From Paenibacillus lignilyticus (lineage in GTDB: Bacteria; Bacillota; Bacilli; Paenibacillales; Paenibacillaceae): 64,000 nucleotides of DNA. Each line of letters begins with the position of its first letter. The stretch's first letter is position 1. The translations under genes and the position numbers were made by a program. The notes under the pieces are model-generated. The model did no database searches, was not told where the DNA came from, and saw only the letters and a list, made by a program, of their open reading frames with translations. Below, one piece after another: positions 32,629 through 40,066 of the stretch. Where the stretch lies: NCBI RefSeq assembly GCF_017942085.1, contig NZ_JAGKSP010000001.1, positions 992,001 through 1,056,000 on the forward strand, written 5' to 3'.

Positions 32629-32640
32629 GGACAATTGTCC
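32629..32640. promoter_or_regulatory. Operator-like palindrome GGACAATTGTCC
   Basis: A perfect 12-bp palindrome in the gap between the MFS and tetR genes. It shares GACAAT/ATTGTC with the second site 38 bp away. Probably bound by the adjacent TetR protein (inference). Confidence 0.5.
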
Positions 32641-32671
32641 GCTTTAAATACAGCTTACCTAACGCTACGCG

Positions 32672-32692
32672 CATTGTCAATGAAAGACAATG
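32672..32692. promoter_or_regulatory. Operator-like inverted repeat CATTGTC-7-GACAATG
   Basis: Seven-base perfect arms with a seven-base spacer, 35 bp before the tetR start. The half-site repeats that of the palindrome at 32629-32640, so it is likely an autoregulatory TetR operator. Confidence 0.5.
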
Positions 32693-32726
32693 TGAACTTT
32701 TTTCAATTTCAGGAGGTTCATGGCAT

Positions 32727-33332
32727 ATGCAGCAACGGAGCGAACGCAAGGACGCCGCCAGACATCGCGAGCTTATACTCGATACAGCCTCCCAGCTGTT
32801 TCATGAACATGGTGTGGAAAGCGTCAGCATGCATCAGATTGCCAAGTGCGCAGGCGTCGGGCAAGGTACATTGTATAGACGATATTCTTCTAAGGCCGAG
32901 CTTTGCATGGAACTTCTCACGGATCGCTTCGAGCGATTTGCAGCCAATATTTCCGCTTATCTTGCGCTGGAGGCGCAGCTGCCTGTACGGGAGCGAATGG
33001 AAACGTTCTTATCGCGCTGGATTGATTTTATCGCAACGGAAATGCAATGGTTTAATGCCATTCAACCGGATGCATGGTGTTCCGACGATCGGGAAAACAT
33101 GCTCAACTCACCGCCTTTTCAATTTGTGACAGGCGTTCTAAAGAATTTACTTGATGAGGCTGTTGCGGCAGGCTTGGCACCCAACGTGGATACCGAATTC
33201 GCAGCCTTCCATATCACGATTTCCATGAGTCCGATTGCGTTCCTCTTCTTTACCGACGATCGCGGACAGACAACGGAACAAATGAAGGCGAAGTATATTT
33301 CTTATTACAGTAGCCTATTTCTCGGACGATAA
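32727..33332 (+). CDS. TetR-family repressor, probably of the adjacent MFS exporter
   Basis: 201 residues. The N-terminal TetR helix-turn-helix spans about 14-55 (ILDTASQLFHEHGVESVSMHQ, then GVGQGTLYRRYSSKAEL). The rest is the ligand-binding helical domain. The ATG at 32727 was chosen from AGGAGG 10 bp before it; the open frame runs 102 codons further upstream but that part is the promoter region. Divergent arrangement with the exporter and two shared operator-like sites suggest that ligand binding relieves repression of both. Confidence 0.9.
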   Translation: MQQRSERKDAARHRELILDTASQLFHEHGVESVSMHQIAKCAGVGQGTLYRRYSSKAELCMELLTDRFERFAANISAYLALEAQLPVRERMETFLSRWIDFIATEMQWFNAIQPDAWCSDDRENMLNSPPFQFVTGVLKNLLDEAVAAGLAPNVDTEFAAFHITISMSPIAFLFFTDDRGQTTEQMKAKYISYYSSLFLGR

Positions 33333-33339
33333 TGCAGGC

Positions 33340-33406
33340 GCCAAAAAGGACGCTGATGAGCCAATCCCTTGTAGGTAAAGGGTTTGCTCGTCGGCGTCCT
33401 TTATTT
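33340..33406. terminator. Bidirectional terminator between tetR and glpX
   Basis: AAAAAGGACGC pairs with GCGTCCTTTAT as the outer stem, with inner GAGC/GCTC and CCCTT/AAGGG pairs. It lies between convergent genes. Confidence 0.8.
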
Positions 33407-33423
33407 GGTTGCATGGTTCCCAG

Positions 33424-34392
33424 CTAAAGCTGGCCTAATATCGGCTTGTTCGGCAAATAATGCTGGGACTTGATGTAGCGAATGGTGCGTGTTTTCACTC
33501 GCATCACGATGGAATGGGTTTCGGCGCGTTGATCCGGCAGCATGGAGACACCGCCGAGAAACTCACCGGGCGTAACACCCGTTGCTGCGAAAATAACATC
33601 GTCATTGCCGATCATATCTTCCATCCGCAGCAGCTTGCGCGGGTCGGAGAGTCCCATCGCCCTGCACCGCTGCTCCTGCTCCTCGTTCAGGGGCATGAGC
33701 CGGCCTTGAATTTCGCCGCCGAGACATTTCAGCGCGGCTGCGGCAAGCACGCCTTCCGGCGCGCCTCCGGAGCCGACATAGAGGTCAATGCCGGCTTCAG
33801 GGAAAGCCGGGGCAATCGCTCCCGCAACGTCGCCGTCGGACAGAAATTTGATGCGTACGCCGACTTCTCGAAGCGAGCGAATCAGCTCCGCGTGGCGCGC
33901 GCGATCCAGGAGCATAACGGTTAGATCCGATACTTGTTTGTGAAGGGCAAGCGCCGCTTTCTCCACGGTCGTGCGGATCGGATCCTCCAGCCGCAGTTTC
34001 CCGGCTAACGCCGGTCCAACGGCAAGCTTCTCCATGTACATATCCGGTGCGTGCAGCAGCCGACCTTTCGGCGCTACCGCGATGACGGCCATCGCATTGT
34101 TGAGTCCTCTCGCGACAAGCTCCGTTCCTTCCAGCGGATCGACCGCCACATCTACCTCCGGTCCTTGGAGGCTGCCGACGACTTCACCGATGTAGAGCAT
34201 CGGGGCCTCGTCCATCTCTCCTTCTCCGATGACAACCGTCCCTCGAATCGAGACGGAATCCAGCATGCCCCGCATCGCATTCGTCGCTGCTTCATCGGCG
34301 CGGTGCTTATCTCCTCTGCCCATCCAAGGAGCTGCAGCAAGGGCTGCCAGCTCCGTTACCCGTACAATTTCAAGCGCCAGTTCCCGTTCCAT
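33424..34392 (-). CDS. glpX: Class II fructose-1,6-bisphosphatase
   Basis: 322 residues, normal GlpX length. It catalyses fructose-1,6-bisphosphate to fructose-6-phosphate in gluconeogenesis. Family motifs are GEGEMDEAPMLYIGE (56-70), the metal site DPLEGT (85-90) and GSGGAPEGVLAAAA (about 206-219). GAGGAGG stands 10 bp before the ATG, 15 bp after the yqfL stop, so it is the third gene of a ccpN-yqfL-glpX unit. Linking this enzyme to the regulators of gluconeogenesis suggests shared control. Confidence 0.95.
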   Translation of the reverse strand: MERELALEIVRVTELAALAAAPWMGRGDKHRADEAATNAMRGMLDSVSIRGTVVIGEGEMDEAPMLYIGEVVGSLQGPEVDVAVDPLEGTELVARGLNNAMAVIAVAPKGRLLHAPDMYMEKLAVGPALAGKLRLEDPIRTTVEKAALALHKQVSDLTVMLLDRARHAELIRSLREVGVRIKFLSDGDVAGAIAPAFPEAGIDLYVGSGGAPEGVLAAAALKCLGGEIQGRLMPLNEEQEQRCRAMGLSDPRKLLRMEDMIGNDDVIFAATGVTPGEFLGGVSMLPDQRAETHSIVMRVKTRTIRYIKSQHYLPNKPILGQL

Positions 34393-34407
34393 CGTACATC
34401 TGCCTCC

Positions 34408-35226
34408 TCAGTTTGCCTGCTGCAGCCAACCAATAATGATGCCCGCTGTTTCTTCAATCGCTTTCTCCGTAACATCGATGACCGGACAATTTAACGATTT
34501 CATGATGGAATGCGCGTAGACGAGCTCTGCATCTATGCGTTCTGCGGATGCGTATTTCGCGGAGAAGGGAAGTCCCATTGCTTTAAGCCGTTCGGTTCTT
34601 ATTCCTGAAAGCTTCTTCGGCTGCATCGTTAACCCGACGATAAGACGTTTACCTTGATAGAGCTCCTGCGGTGCTTTCACTTCCGGCACGAGCGGCAAAT
34701 TCGCGACTCGAATGCCTTTATGAGCGAGATAGATGCTAAGCGGCGTTTTTGAGGTGCGGGATACGCCGATGATGACGACTTCTGCAAGCAGCAGCCCTTT
34801 CGTATCCTTGCCGTCGTCATATTTTACGGCGAATTCAATCGCTTCAATGCGGCGGTAATAATCATCATCGAGCGTGTGGAGCAGGCCCGGTTGACGTTTC
34901 GGCGAATCATTGAACGTATCGATAAAAGCTTGCATCATCGGTCCCAGTACATCAATGGCGCGTACGCCTTTCAGCAGCGCTTCCTCTCTCATCGTTTCGC
35001 GGAGCTCCGGCTGCACCAGCGTATAGGCGATGAACCCGCCAGCCCCGGCTGCTTCCAAGGCAATTTGGACAATTTCGTCCTCCGACTTGATGTGGCCGCA
35101 TCGTATTAATTTCACATCTTCAAAAACGAACTGCCGCATCGCCGCCTTCACGACCGCTTCCGCCGTTTCCCCAACCGCATCCGAGCAAATATATATCGGC
35201 TGCACACGTTTCCCCGAGCTTCCCAC
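34408..35226 (-). CDS. yqfL: YqfL/PpsR-type bifunctional kinase-pyrophosphorylase (DUF299)
   Basis: 272 residues. It opens with PIYICSDAVGETAE and carries the P-loop GVSRTSKT (154-161), both diagnostic of the family that phosphorylates and dephosphorylates pyruvate phosphate dikinase or PEP synthase with ADP and phosphate. In Bacillus subtilis yqfL lies beside ccpN and modulates CcpN activity. The GTG at 35226 has AAGGAGG 6 bp upstream; the ATG at 35301 would overlap ccpN by 64 bases and adds a tail not seen in the family. It lies between ccpN and glpX in one transcription unit. Confidence 0.9.
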   Translation of the reverse strand: MGSSGKRVQPIYICSDAVGETAEAVVKAAMRQFVFEDVKLIRCGHIKSEDEIVQIALEAAGAGGFIAYTLVQPELRETMREEALLKGVRAIDVLGPMMQAFIDTFNDSPKRQPGLLHTLDDDYYRRIEAIEFAVKYDDGKDTKGLLLAEVVIIGVSRTSKTPLSIYLAHKGIRVANLPLVPEVKAPQELYQGKRLIVGLTMQPKKLSGIRTERLKAMGLPFSAKYASAERIDAELVYAHSIMKSLNCPVIDVTEKAIEETAGIIIGWLQQAN

Positions 35227-35237
35227 GTCCTGCCTCC

Positions 35238-35897
35238 TTATCCCTGCCTGTCCGATTCCAGCTCCATCATCCAGCGGAGGATATTCGTTTTGCTGATCCA
35301 CCCAACGACCTCATAGCGATTCGCAGGCTGTTCTTCACCTGAAACGACCGGTAAACCGTCCAGCTCCTGCACGAGCATCTTCTTCACCGCGTCCATCAAC
35401 GGTTGATCGGCTTGCACCGCTGCGATCGCCGGCAGACGCGACATCGCCATACTTACCGGAATCGAGGCGGCATTGCTGCTGCCCAGTGTGATTTTGAGCA
35501 AATCCTTCGGCGTCACGACGCCTACAAAATGACGATTCTCATCCACGACGGTGAGCACCTCGGCATTGCCCATGAATAAAGTAATGACAGCATCATGGAC
35601 GGACGCGGTCTCCGCCACACTGATCGGCAATCCCTGCACATCCTTCACGCACGCATCTTCCCACCGTTTGAGCACTTGCTCTCTTCCCTGCGCCGCCGTC
35701 CCCGGGAAATACCCCACTCTCGGCTTGGCCTCCAGGAGTCGTAGCATCACAAGCAGCGATAAATCCGCGCGAAGCGTCGGTTTCCCCGTCCCCAGCATCT
35801 CCGCCAGCTGATCGCCCGTAATCGGCGCATGCAGCTTGACGAGCTTTAAAATTTCGACTTGCCTTGCCGTTAACGTGATGCCAACCACCTCATTCAT
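35238..35897 (-). CDS. ccpN: CcpN, repressor of gluconeogenic genes
   Basis: 219 residues. The winged-helix DNA-binding region (about 6-65; LTARQVEILKLVKLHAPITG, KPTLRADLSLLVML) is followed by two CBS domains (about 80-140 and 150-210) that sense adenine nucleotides. This is the architecture of CcpN (YqzB), which represses gapB and pckA during glycolytic growth. Adjacent yqfL repeats the Bacillus gene order. AAGGA precedes the ATG, rather close to it. A promoter candidate lies directly upstream at 35917-35946. Confidence 0.92.
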   Translation of the reverse strand: MNEVVGITLTARQVEILKLVKLHAPITGDQLAEMLGTGKPTLRADLSLLVMLRLLEAKPRVGYFPGTAAQGREQVLKRWEDACVKDVQGLPISVAETASVHDAVITLFMGNAEVLTVVDENRHFVGVVTPKDLLKITLGSSNAASIPVSMAMSRLPAIAAVQADQPLMDAVKKMLVQELDGLPVVSGEEQPANRYEVVGWISKTNILRWMMELESDRQG

Positions 35898-35916
35898 GCG
35901 TCCTTATTTGATAATT

Positions 35917-35946
35917 AATGTATCATATTGGTTTATTAGTACACAA
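35917..35946 (-). promoter_or_regulatory. Candidate promoter of the ccpN operon
   Basis: On the minus strand TTGTGT (35946-35941), an 18-bp spacer and TACATT (35922-35917), 20 bp before the ccpN start. A moderate match in an AT-rich stretch. Confidence 0.4.
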
Positions 35947-36022
35947 TATATATTTGGCTATTTATGGTGCTTCGACGATAAGCGCCTGCCTCCTTATGTA
36001 AGGTAAACCCCGTCATAAACGT

Positions 36023-36078
36023 CAAAAAACCTTCTCGCAAACGTTTCCGAATAAATTCGGAAGCATTGCCAGAAGGCT
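36023..36078 (-). terminator. Terminator of gerE
   Basis: On the minus strand AGCCTTCTGGCA pairs with TGCGAGAAGG, and an inner TTCCGAAT/ATTCGGAA stem extends it; six T follow. It lies 25 bp after the gerE stop. Confidence 0.85.
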
Positions 36079-36102
36079 GAGCAAGGTATGCGGTGATTTT
36101 CG

Positions 36103-36324
36103 TCAAATCTTTAATTCCCCAAGCTTTATAAGCTCGACAACCGCTTGTGAACGACCTTTAACGTTCAACTTCTGCATGACGTTGGAGATGTGGTTTCGAA
36201 CAGTTTTCTCGCTGATAAACAGTTGCTGTGCGATATCCCTTGTGGTTTTATCCTGCACAAGCAGCTCGAAAACCTCGCGTTCACGATGAGTTAATAAGAA
36301 CTTGCTCTTCTGGTCGCTACCCAT
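36103..36324 (-). CDS. gerE: GerE, late mother-cell sporulation transcription factor
   Basis: 73 residues, one LuxR-type helix-turn-helix and little else, the size of Bacillus GerE. Segments LTHREREVFELLVQDKTT, ELFISEKTVRNHIS-like QLFISEKTVRNHISNVMQKL and VKGRSQAVVELIKLGEL match my memory of B. subtilis GerE almost residue for residue. It acts in the mother cell with sigma-K to activate coat genes and repress others. GGGGTGA lies 9 bp upstream and an in-frame TGA just before the ATG fixes the start. A sigma-K-like promoter at 36391-36419 agrees with its known control. Confidence 0.95.
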   Translation of the reverse strand: MGSDQKSKFLLTHREREVFELLVQDKTTRDIAQQLFISEKTVRNHISNVMQKLNVKGRSQAVVELIKLGELKI

Positions 36325-36390
36325 TGATGTTTGTCACCCCTCCTTGCTCGGGTTTTTATGGTTTAACAAGGTTAAGGGATACAGTCAAAG

Positions 36391-36419
36391 TATAATATGA
36401 TCAGGCGCCTGTAGTGGTG
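36391..36419 (-). promoter_or_regulatory. Sigma-K-type promoter of gerE
   Basis: On the minus strand CACC (36419-36416), a 16-bp spacer and CATATTATA (36399-36391). The sigma-K consensus is an AC-centred -35 and CATAnnnTA -10 with 16-17 bp between them; both fit. It lies 67 bp before the gerE ATG. Confidence 0.65.
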
Positions 36420-36523
36420 CGGTATATTGAAAAAATGGGCGGGTATTTGTCGCTCCATGACGGATGCCTATAATCTCGAAGGAAATATGGTTAAATTACC
36501 TGCTTAGCAGGAGGTATATGCAT

Positions 36524-36890
36524 TGCTGAGAGCTGTGTTTCCTAACTCTCAACCGCATTTTTGTGTGGTTTCGACGCTGATAGTTCCATTTTGGAACGCT
36601 CAGCGAATGGGCGAAGGTTAGTTGAGGGCTGGTGGGTCCTGAGAGTTCCGTTTCCGAACTCTCAACTGCTTTTTTATGTGATTTCGCCGGTGAGAGTTCC
36701 ATTTTGGAATGCTCACCGGCGAAGGCTAGTGTAGGGGCTAATTGGGTTAGTGTAGGGGTTGAGAGACGTTTTCCCGACTCTCAACTTCTTTTGCAGCGTT
36801 TTTAGTGGTGAGAAGCGGATTTTCCGATTCTCAGCTTCTCATTGCAGCGGTTTCGTTGGCGAGAGACGGATTTCCCGACTCTCACTCGCC
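36524..36890. repeat. Hairpin array C: seven hairpins at about 51-bp pitch
   Basis: Hairpin centres lie near 36538, 36590, 36652, 36703, 36772, 36821 and 36872, giving steps of 51, 62, 51, 69, 49 and 51. Stems are variants of GAGAG/CTCTC: GAGAGTTC/GAACTCTC, GCCGGTGAG/CTCACCGGC, GTTGAGAG/CTCTCAAC, GAGAA/TTCTC and others, so changes in one arm are matched in the other. Linkers are T-rich (CTTCTTTTGCAGCGTTTTTAG). The array lies between the terminator of the dioxygenase gene (36906) and the gerE promoter (36419). Reading frames through it lack ribosome sites. Confidence 0.75.
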
Positions 36891-36905
36891 ACGCTACTAC
36901 CCAAA

Positions 36906-36950
36906 ACAAAAAAATCGCGGCCCGGCCGCGAAAAACGCGACCGGGCCGCA
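36906..36950 (-). terminator. Terminator of the PhyH-type gene
   Basis: A very GC-rich stem on the minus strand (CGGCCCGGTCGCG with CGCGGCCGGGCCG, loop TTTTT) is followed by seven T. It lies about 17 bp after the stop. Confidence 0.88.
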
Positions 36951-36967
36951 GGCCCGATAACAAGCGC

Positions 36968-37882
36968 CTATCGGCGCCAGTACACTTCGTGCGCGTAACG
37001 ATACTGCGCCGGCGGCTTCGGCGCGCGGATCGCGAATGCGCCGTTCGGCTCATAGTTAAAAGGCGTTTCGCCTTGCGCATAGGATGCGTTTTTGCGGCGC
37101 TCGATGCAGTCCTGCAGCAGATGCTGCTTGAGCGACAGATACTCCAGCGTGTGCGGGCCGAACTCGGCTTCGATTTCGCCGGGGCGGAATTCGTAGTAGA
37201 CCGTGCGGCGCAGCGGATTGCCATCGCCGGCAGGTGAGCCATGCAGCACCTCGATGTTGTGGAAGATCACATCGCCAGGCTGCATCGGAACCGGGATCGC
37301 ATCCTCCGTTGTGAAGCCGGGCTGCTTGCAGCGTTTGTCCGCATCTTCTTTGCTCCACTTATTGCTTCCCGGGATGACCCACAAACAGGTTTGCAAATCC
37401 GCTTCATCCAAGTAGAAATCCACGTTAAAGATCGGCCGCGTATCCGTACAGCCTTCAGGCACTGCCGCATCGCGATGCCATGGGACGATAATGCCTTCAT
37501 TCGGCGCTTTCAGAACCATGGAATCCCAGGTTGCGATGAAGTTGCGGCCTTGCAGCTTCTCGACGGAGCGAAGGATAAACGGATGACCGAGCAGCACCTT
37601 CATCGGGTCGCTTTTATCGATGACATATTCGACACGCTTAAAGATCGATTGGCCCGATTTCACACCAACCCCATACATAAAGTCCGGGTTGTCATCTACG
37701 CCTGCAGCCCCTTTCTCATAAAGCGCTTGCATTTCGGACTGCACCAGTTTCAATTCTTCCCCCACGATTACATTCCGAATGACCAGAAAACCATTATCCA
37801 GGAAAAACTGCGCCTGTTCCTCCGTTATACTGTTCTGCGCCGCTGCATCGACGAAAGGAATTTCCACATTTATCGTGCCCAT
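36968..37882 (-). CDS. PhyH (phytanoyl-CoA dioxygenase) family Fe(II)/2-oxoglutarate oxygenase
   Basis: 304 residues with the double-stranded beta-helix pattern of the PhyH family. The iron ligands H136 and D138 are in VPWHRDAA and H214 is in EVLHGSP. R225 or R226, just after, would bind 2-oxoglutarate. The family hydroxylates small metabolites such as phytanoyl-CoA, ectoine and antibiotic precursors; substrate unknown here. It is divergent from an AraC-type regulator whose cupin domain suggests a small-molecule inducer, so the regulator probably controls this gene. It starts with ATG after GGGAGTGG. Confidence 0.9.
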   Translation of the reverse strand: MGTINVEIPFVDAAAQNSITEEQAQFFLDNGFLVIRNVIVGEELKLVQSEMQALYEKGAAGVDDNPDFMYGVGVKSGQSIFKRVEYVIDKSDPMKVLLGHPFILRSVEKLQGRNFIATWDSMVLKAPNEGIIVPWHRDAAVPEGCTDTRPIFNVDFYLDEADLQTCLWVIPGSNKWSKEDADKRCKQPGFTTEDAIPVPMQPGDVIFHNIEVLHGSPAGDGNPLRRTVYYEFRPGEIEAEFGPHTLEYLSLKQHLLQDCIERRKNASYAQGETPFNYEPNGAFAIRAPKPPAQYRYAHEVYWRR

Positions 37883-38063
37883 TCTTATTCCACTCCCTTA
37901 TAGTTAATGAGTGCTTCTGAGCTAAGTATAAGGGATATGGACGGAAGGTGTATGTAGTTGAAAGTAACAAAGTGGTTGCAGAAATCACACGAAATTGCGA
38001 TAGTAAACTGGAATAGTCAGCAACTGCATCTACTCTAACGCCAACGAGGTGACCCTGACCCGT

Positions 38064-38927
38064 ATGATGAATGTGCCGCCGCCTAAAATTCCCTTCTACC
38101 ATCACGCACTGCCCGAACACGTTGCGGGTTTGTATTTTCATCCCCCTTATATCACGCTTGCCCATCTGTTTCACGCGCCGCAGCATTGGAATATCGCAAG
38201 ACGAATGCTGAACAATTATCAGTTTCAATATGTGGTCGAAGGTGCCGCCGAATATCGGATTGAGGATCGAACGTACATTACTCGTCGCGGCGATCTGATC
38301 TACCACTCCCCGTCGCAGGCTCATGAAGTCCATACCATCCCAGGGGAAAAGTATATTTGCATCTCCATTCTCTTCGACTTCGGAGAGACGAACTACCCGG
38401 TTGAGCGAATGCTCGGCGAGGAACGGTATTTGGGCAATTTCGCAGGGCATGATATTGAGAAGAAGCTCACGCAGCTGATCACCCATTACCATCAGCCCGG
38501 CTTGGCGCATCATACGCAATGTCAAGGACTGCTGATGAGCATTCTGGCCGATTTGTCGGGAATCAAGCAGGAGCAGGAGACGAAGACGGAGGGCCAGCAG
38601 AAGATTAAAACCAAAATGGTGCTCATTCGAAATTACATTGCCAATCGATTCAATGAGAACATTCAACACAGCGAACTGGAGGCCATGTCAGGACTCAGCC
38701 GCAATTACATCATCATTAAATTCCGTCATGCTTTTGGCATAACGCCGTTCGAGTATTTAACGCGCGTTCGCATTGAACGAGCCAAGGAGCTCGCCATTCA
38801 AACGAACATGTCGATTGGCGAAATCGCCAATGCCGTAGGTTATGCGGATGTGCATACATTCGGACGGATGTTCAAGAGCAAGATGGGCACAAGCTTCAGC
38901 CAATTCTGCTCCTCCATCGTGACTTAA
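38064..38927 (+). CDS. AraC-family regulator with N-terminal cupin domain
   Basis: 287 residues. An N-terminal cupin-like sensor domain covers about 20-115 (YQFQYVVEGAAEYRIEDRTYI, GDLIYHSPSQAHEV). Two AraC helix-turn-helices follow at about 190-285 (HSELEAMSGLSRNYIIIKFRHA and SIGEIANAVGYADVHTFGRMF). GAGGTGA stands upstream of the ATG at 38064; the GTG at 38049 lies within that site. Divergence from the PhyH-type gene makes that gene the likely target. Confidence 0.9.
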   Translation: MMNVPPPKIPFYHHALPEHVAGLYFHPPYITLAHLFHAPQHWNIARRMLNNYQFQYVVEGAAEYRIEDRTYITRRGDLIYHSPSQAHEVHTIPGEKYICISILFDFGETNYPVERMLGEERYLGNFAGHDIEKKLTQLITHYHQPGLAHHTQCQGLLMSILADLSGIKQEQETKTEGQQKIKTKMVLIRNYIANRFNENIQHSELEAMSGLSRNYIIIKFRHAFGITPFEYLTRVRIERAKELAIQTNMSIGEIANAVGYADVHTFGRMFKSKMGTSFSQFCSSIVT

Positions 38928-38944
38928 TCAGCTTCATGAAGAAC

Positions 38945-38976
38945 AGCCAATTCACGTCGGAGAACGTGAATCGGCT
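38945..38976. terminator. Hairpin between convergent araC-type and yhcN-type genes
   Basis: AGCC-ATTCACGT pairs with ACGTGAAT-GGCT (one mismatch) around CGGAGA. T-tails are poor on both strands, so termination strength is uncertain. Confidence 0.45.
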
Positions 38977-39004
38977 GCCCCTAAAAGCTCAAAGTAACTA
39001 AGAC

Positions 39005-39793
39005 TTAAGATCCGGACCGATGCGGGAAAACGCGGTCCACCATCGCATTAAATTCAGCGATGAAGCCTTGAATCGGATGGCCGAGCTTCACATCACTCAT
39101 GTACGCGTCCATGCGGTCGAAGAAATCCGGATTCGCCGAGACGTAGACATTCTTGATTTGCGGCGCCATCTGTTTCACTTCATTGGCAATCCGGTCTTTC
39201 AGGCTGCCCGCCACGTCCGCATCCCGCGTCGTCCGACTCGGAGCACTAGGTACCGTTGGAGCCGGGTTTGAATTATACACCCTCAGCATGTTCGGACCGG
39301 TAGCAATCGCGCTGATCTTCGTATCCATAGTTCCTGTATTAAGGTTTGGACGCTGATACGCTCGCTGCGTACGGCTGAGTGGAGTCGGTGCAGAAGGAAT
39401 ATTCATCGCACGAGTGCCAGTCCCCTTCATCTCCGACTTATCGTTCAGCGAAACGCCAACATAGGCGTTGTCCTCCGTCAGCATCACATATGCTTTATTC
39501 ACTTCAGGCAGACGTTCGAGCCGATCGGAAATGTCCTGGCTCATTTCCAGCCTGTAGTTTTTGTGAAGACCGATAATATTATTGCTGTTTAATCGGTGTC
39601 CGTCCACACGATTCATTTCATTCATTTGATCGTTTGCAAACCGGGAATTGATGATTCGGTTGCCATTCATGTCATAAGCGATACTGTTATTTCGGATGTT
39701 GCGGTTACCAAGGTCACCTTGGTTATCCATACAGCCTGTCAGTATCGTCGTCAACATCGCGCCGGCTGCGAGCACTGCCAATTTTCGCTGCAT
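39005..39793 (-). CDS. YhcN/YlaJ-family sporulation lipoprotein
   Basis: 262 residues. The signal peptide ends in the lipobox ILTGC (Cys 21). The rest has the YhcN/YlaJ pattern: Asn-rich segment, then DISDRLERLPEVNKAYVMLTEDNAYVGV, and a second SLKDRIANEVKQMAPQIKNVYVSANPDFFDRM. Members are made in the forespore and found in the spore inner membrane, with roles in germination or outgrowth. It lies next to the germination operon and is divergent from it, consistent with that role. GGAGG lies 10 bp before the ATG. Confidence 0.9.
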   Translation of the reverse strand: MQRKLAVLAAGAMLTTILTGCMDNQGDLGNRNIRNNSIAYDMNGNRIINSRFANDQMNEMNRVDGHRLNSNNIIGLHKNYRLEMSQDISDRLERLPEVNKAYVMLTEDNAYVGVSLNDKSEMKGTGTRAMNIPSAPTPLSRTQRAYQRPNLNTGTMDTKISAIATGPNMLRVYNSNPAPTVPSAPSRTTRDADVAGSLKDRIANEVKQMAPQIKNVYVSANPDFFDRMDAYMSDVKLGHPIQGFIAEFNAMVDRVFPHRSGS

Positions 39794-39882
39794 TCCATCT
39801 CATCCTCCGTTTCGTCTGAACCGAATTGATGCGGCCCGTTTATAGGGTTAGCCGAACGTGGATGAGCTATGCTGGCAAGTTT

Positions 39883-40038
39883 TTAGGGGGCTGTCTGCGC
39901 TAAAATAATCATTTCACCGTTCATGCCAACCGTTACCGCCTGCCCATGATGATGACCGATTCGCAGGTCGAGCCCTTTCAACGAATGCCAGCCTTGCTGA
40001 ATGCTCAGACCAAGTCCTCTCATAATTTCGATATGCAT
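39883..40038 (-). CDS. Possible small 51-residue protein, antisense to the ger leader
   Basis: A short frame (MHIEIMRGLGLSIQQGWHSL, ending GEMIILAQTAP) with coding-like third-position bias, in the gap between the yhcN-type and gerA-type genes. It overlaps the candidate sigma-G promoter on the other strand. The ribosome site is weak. No family recognised. It could be a chance frame. Confidence 0.25.
   Translation of the reverse strand: MHIEIMRGLGLSIQQGWHSLKGLDLRIGHHHGQAVTVGMNGEMIILAQTAP
39999..40027 (+). promoter_or_regulatory. Candidate sigma-G promoter of the germination operon
   Basis: GAATG (39999-40003), a 17-bp spacer and CATAATT (40021-40027). The sigma-G consensus is GnATR and CATnnTA about 17-18 bp apart; one base of the -10 differs. 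Its position implies a start near 40034, which supports the gerA ATG at 40067. gerA-type operons are forespore sigma-G genes. Confidence 0.45.
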
Positions 40039-40066
40039 TGCCAATACTACCCACAGGTGGTGGGTT

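Noticed and set aside
32421..32726. N-terminal extension of the TetR protein by 102 codons
   Set aside because: It would cover the divergent promoter region and operators; AGGAGG points to the ATG at 32727.
36496..36702. A 68-codon minus-strand frame in array C
   Set aside because: It follows the repeat units, has no ribosome site and does not resemble a protein family.
40001..40066. Upstream start for the GerA-type subunit
   Set aside because: It overlaps the candidate sigma-G promoter and adds residues unlike the family; AGGTGG precedes the ATG at 40067.
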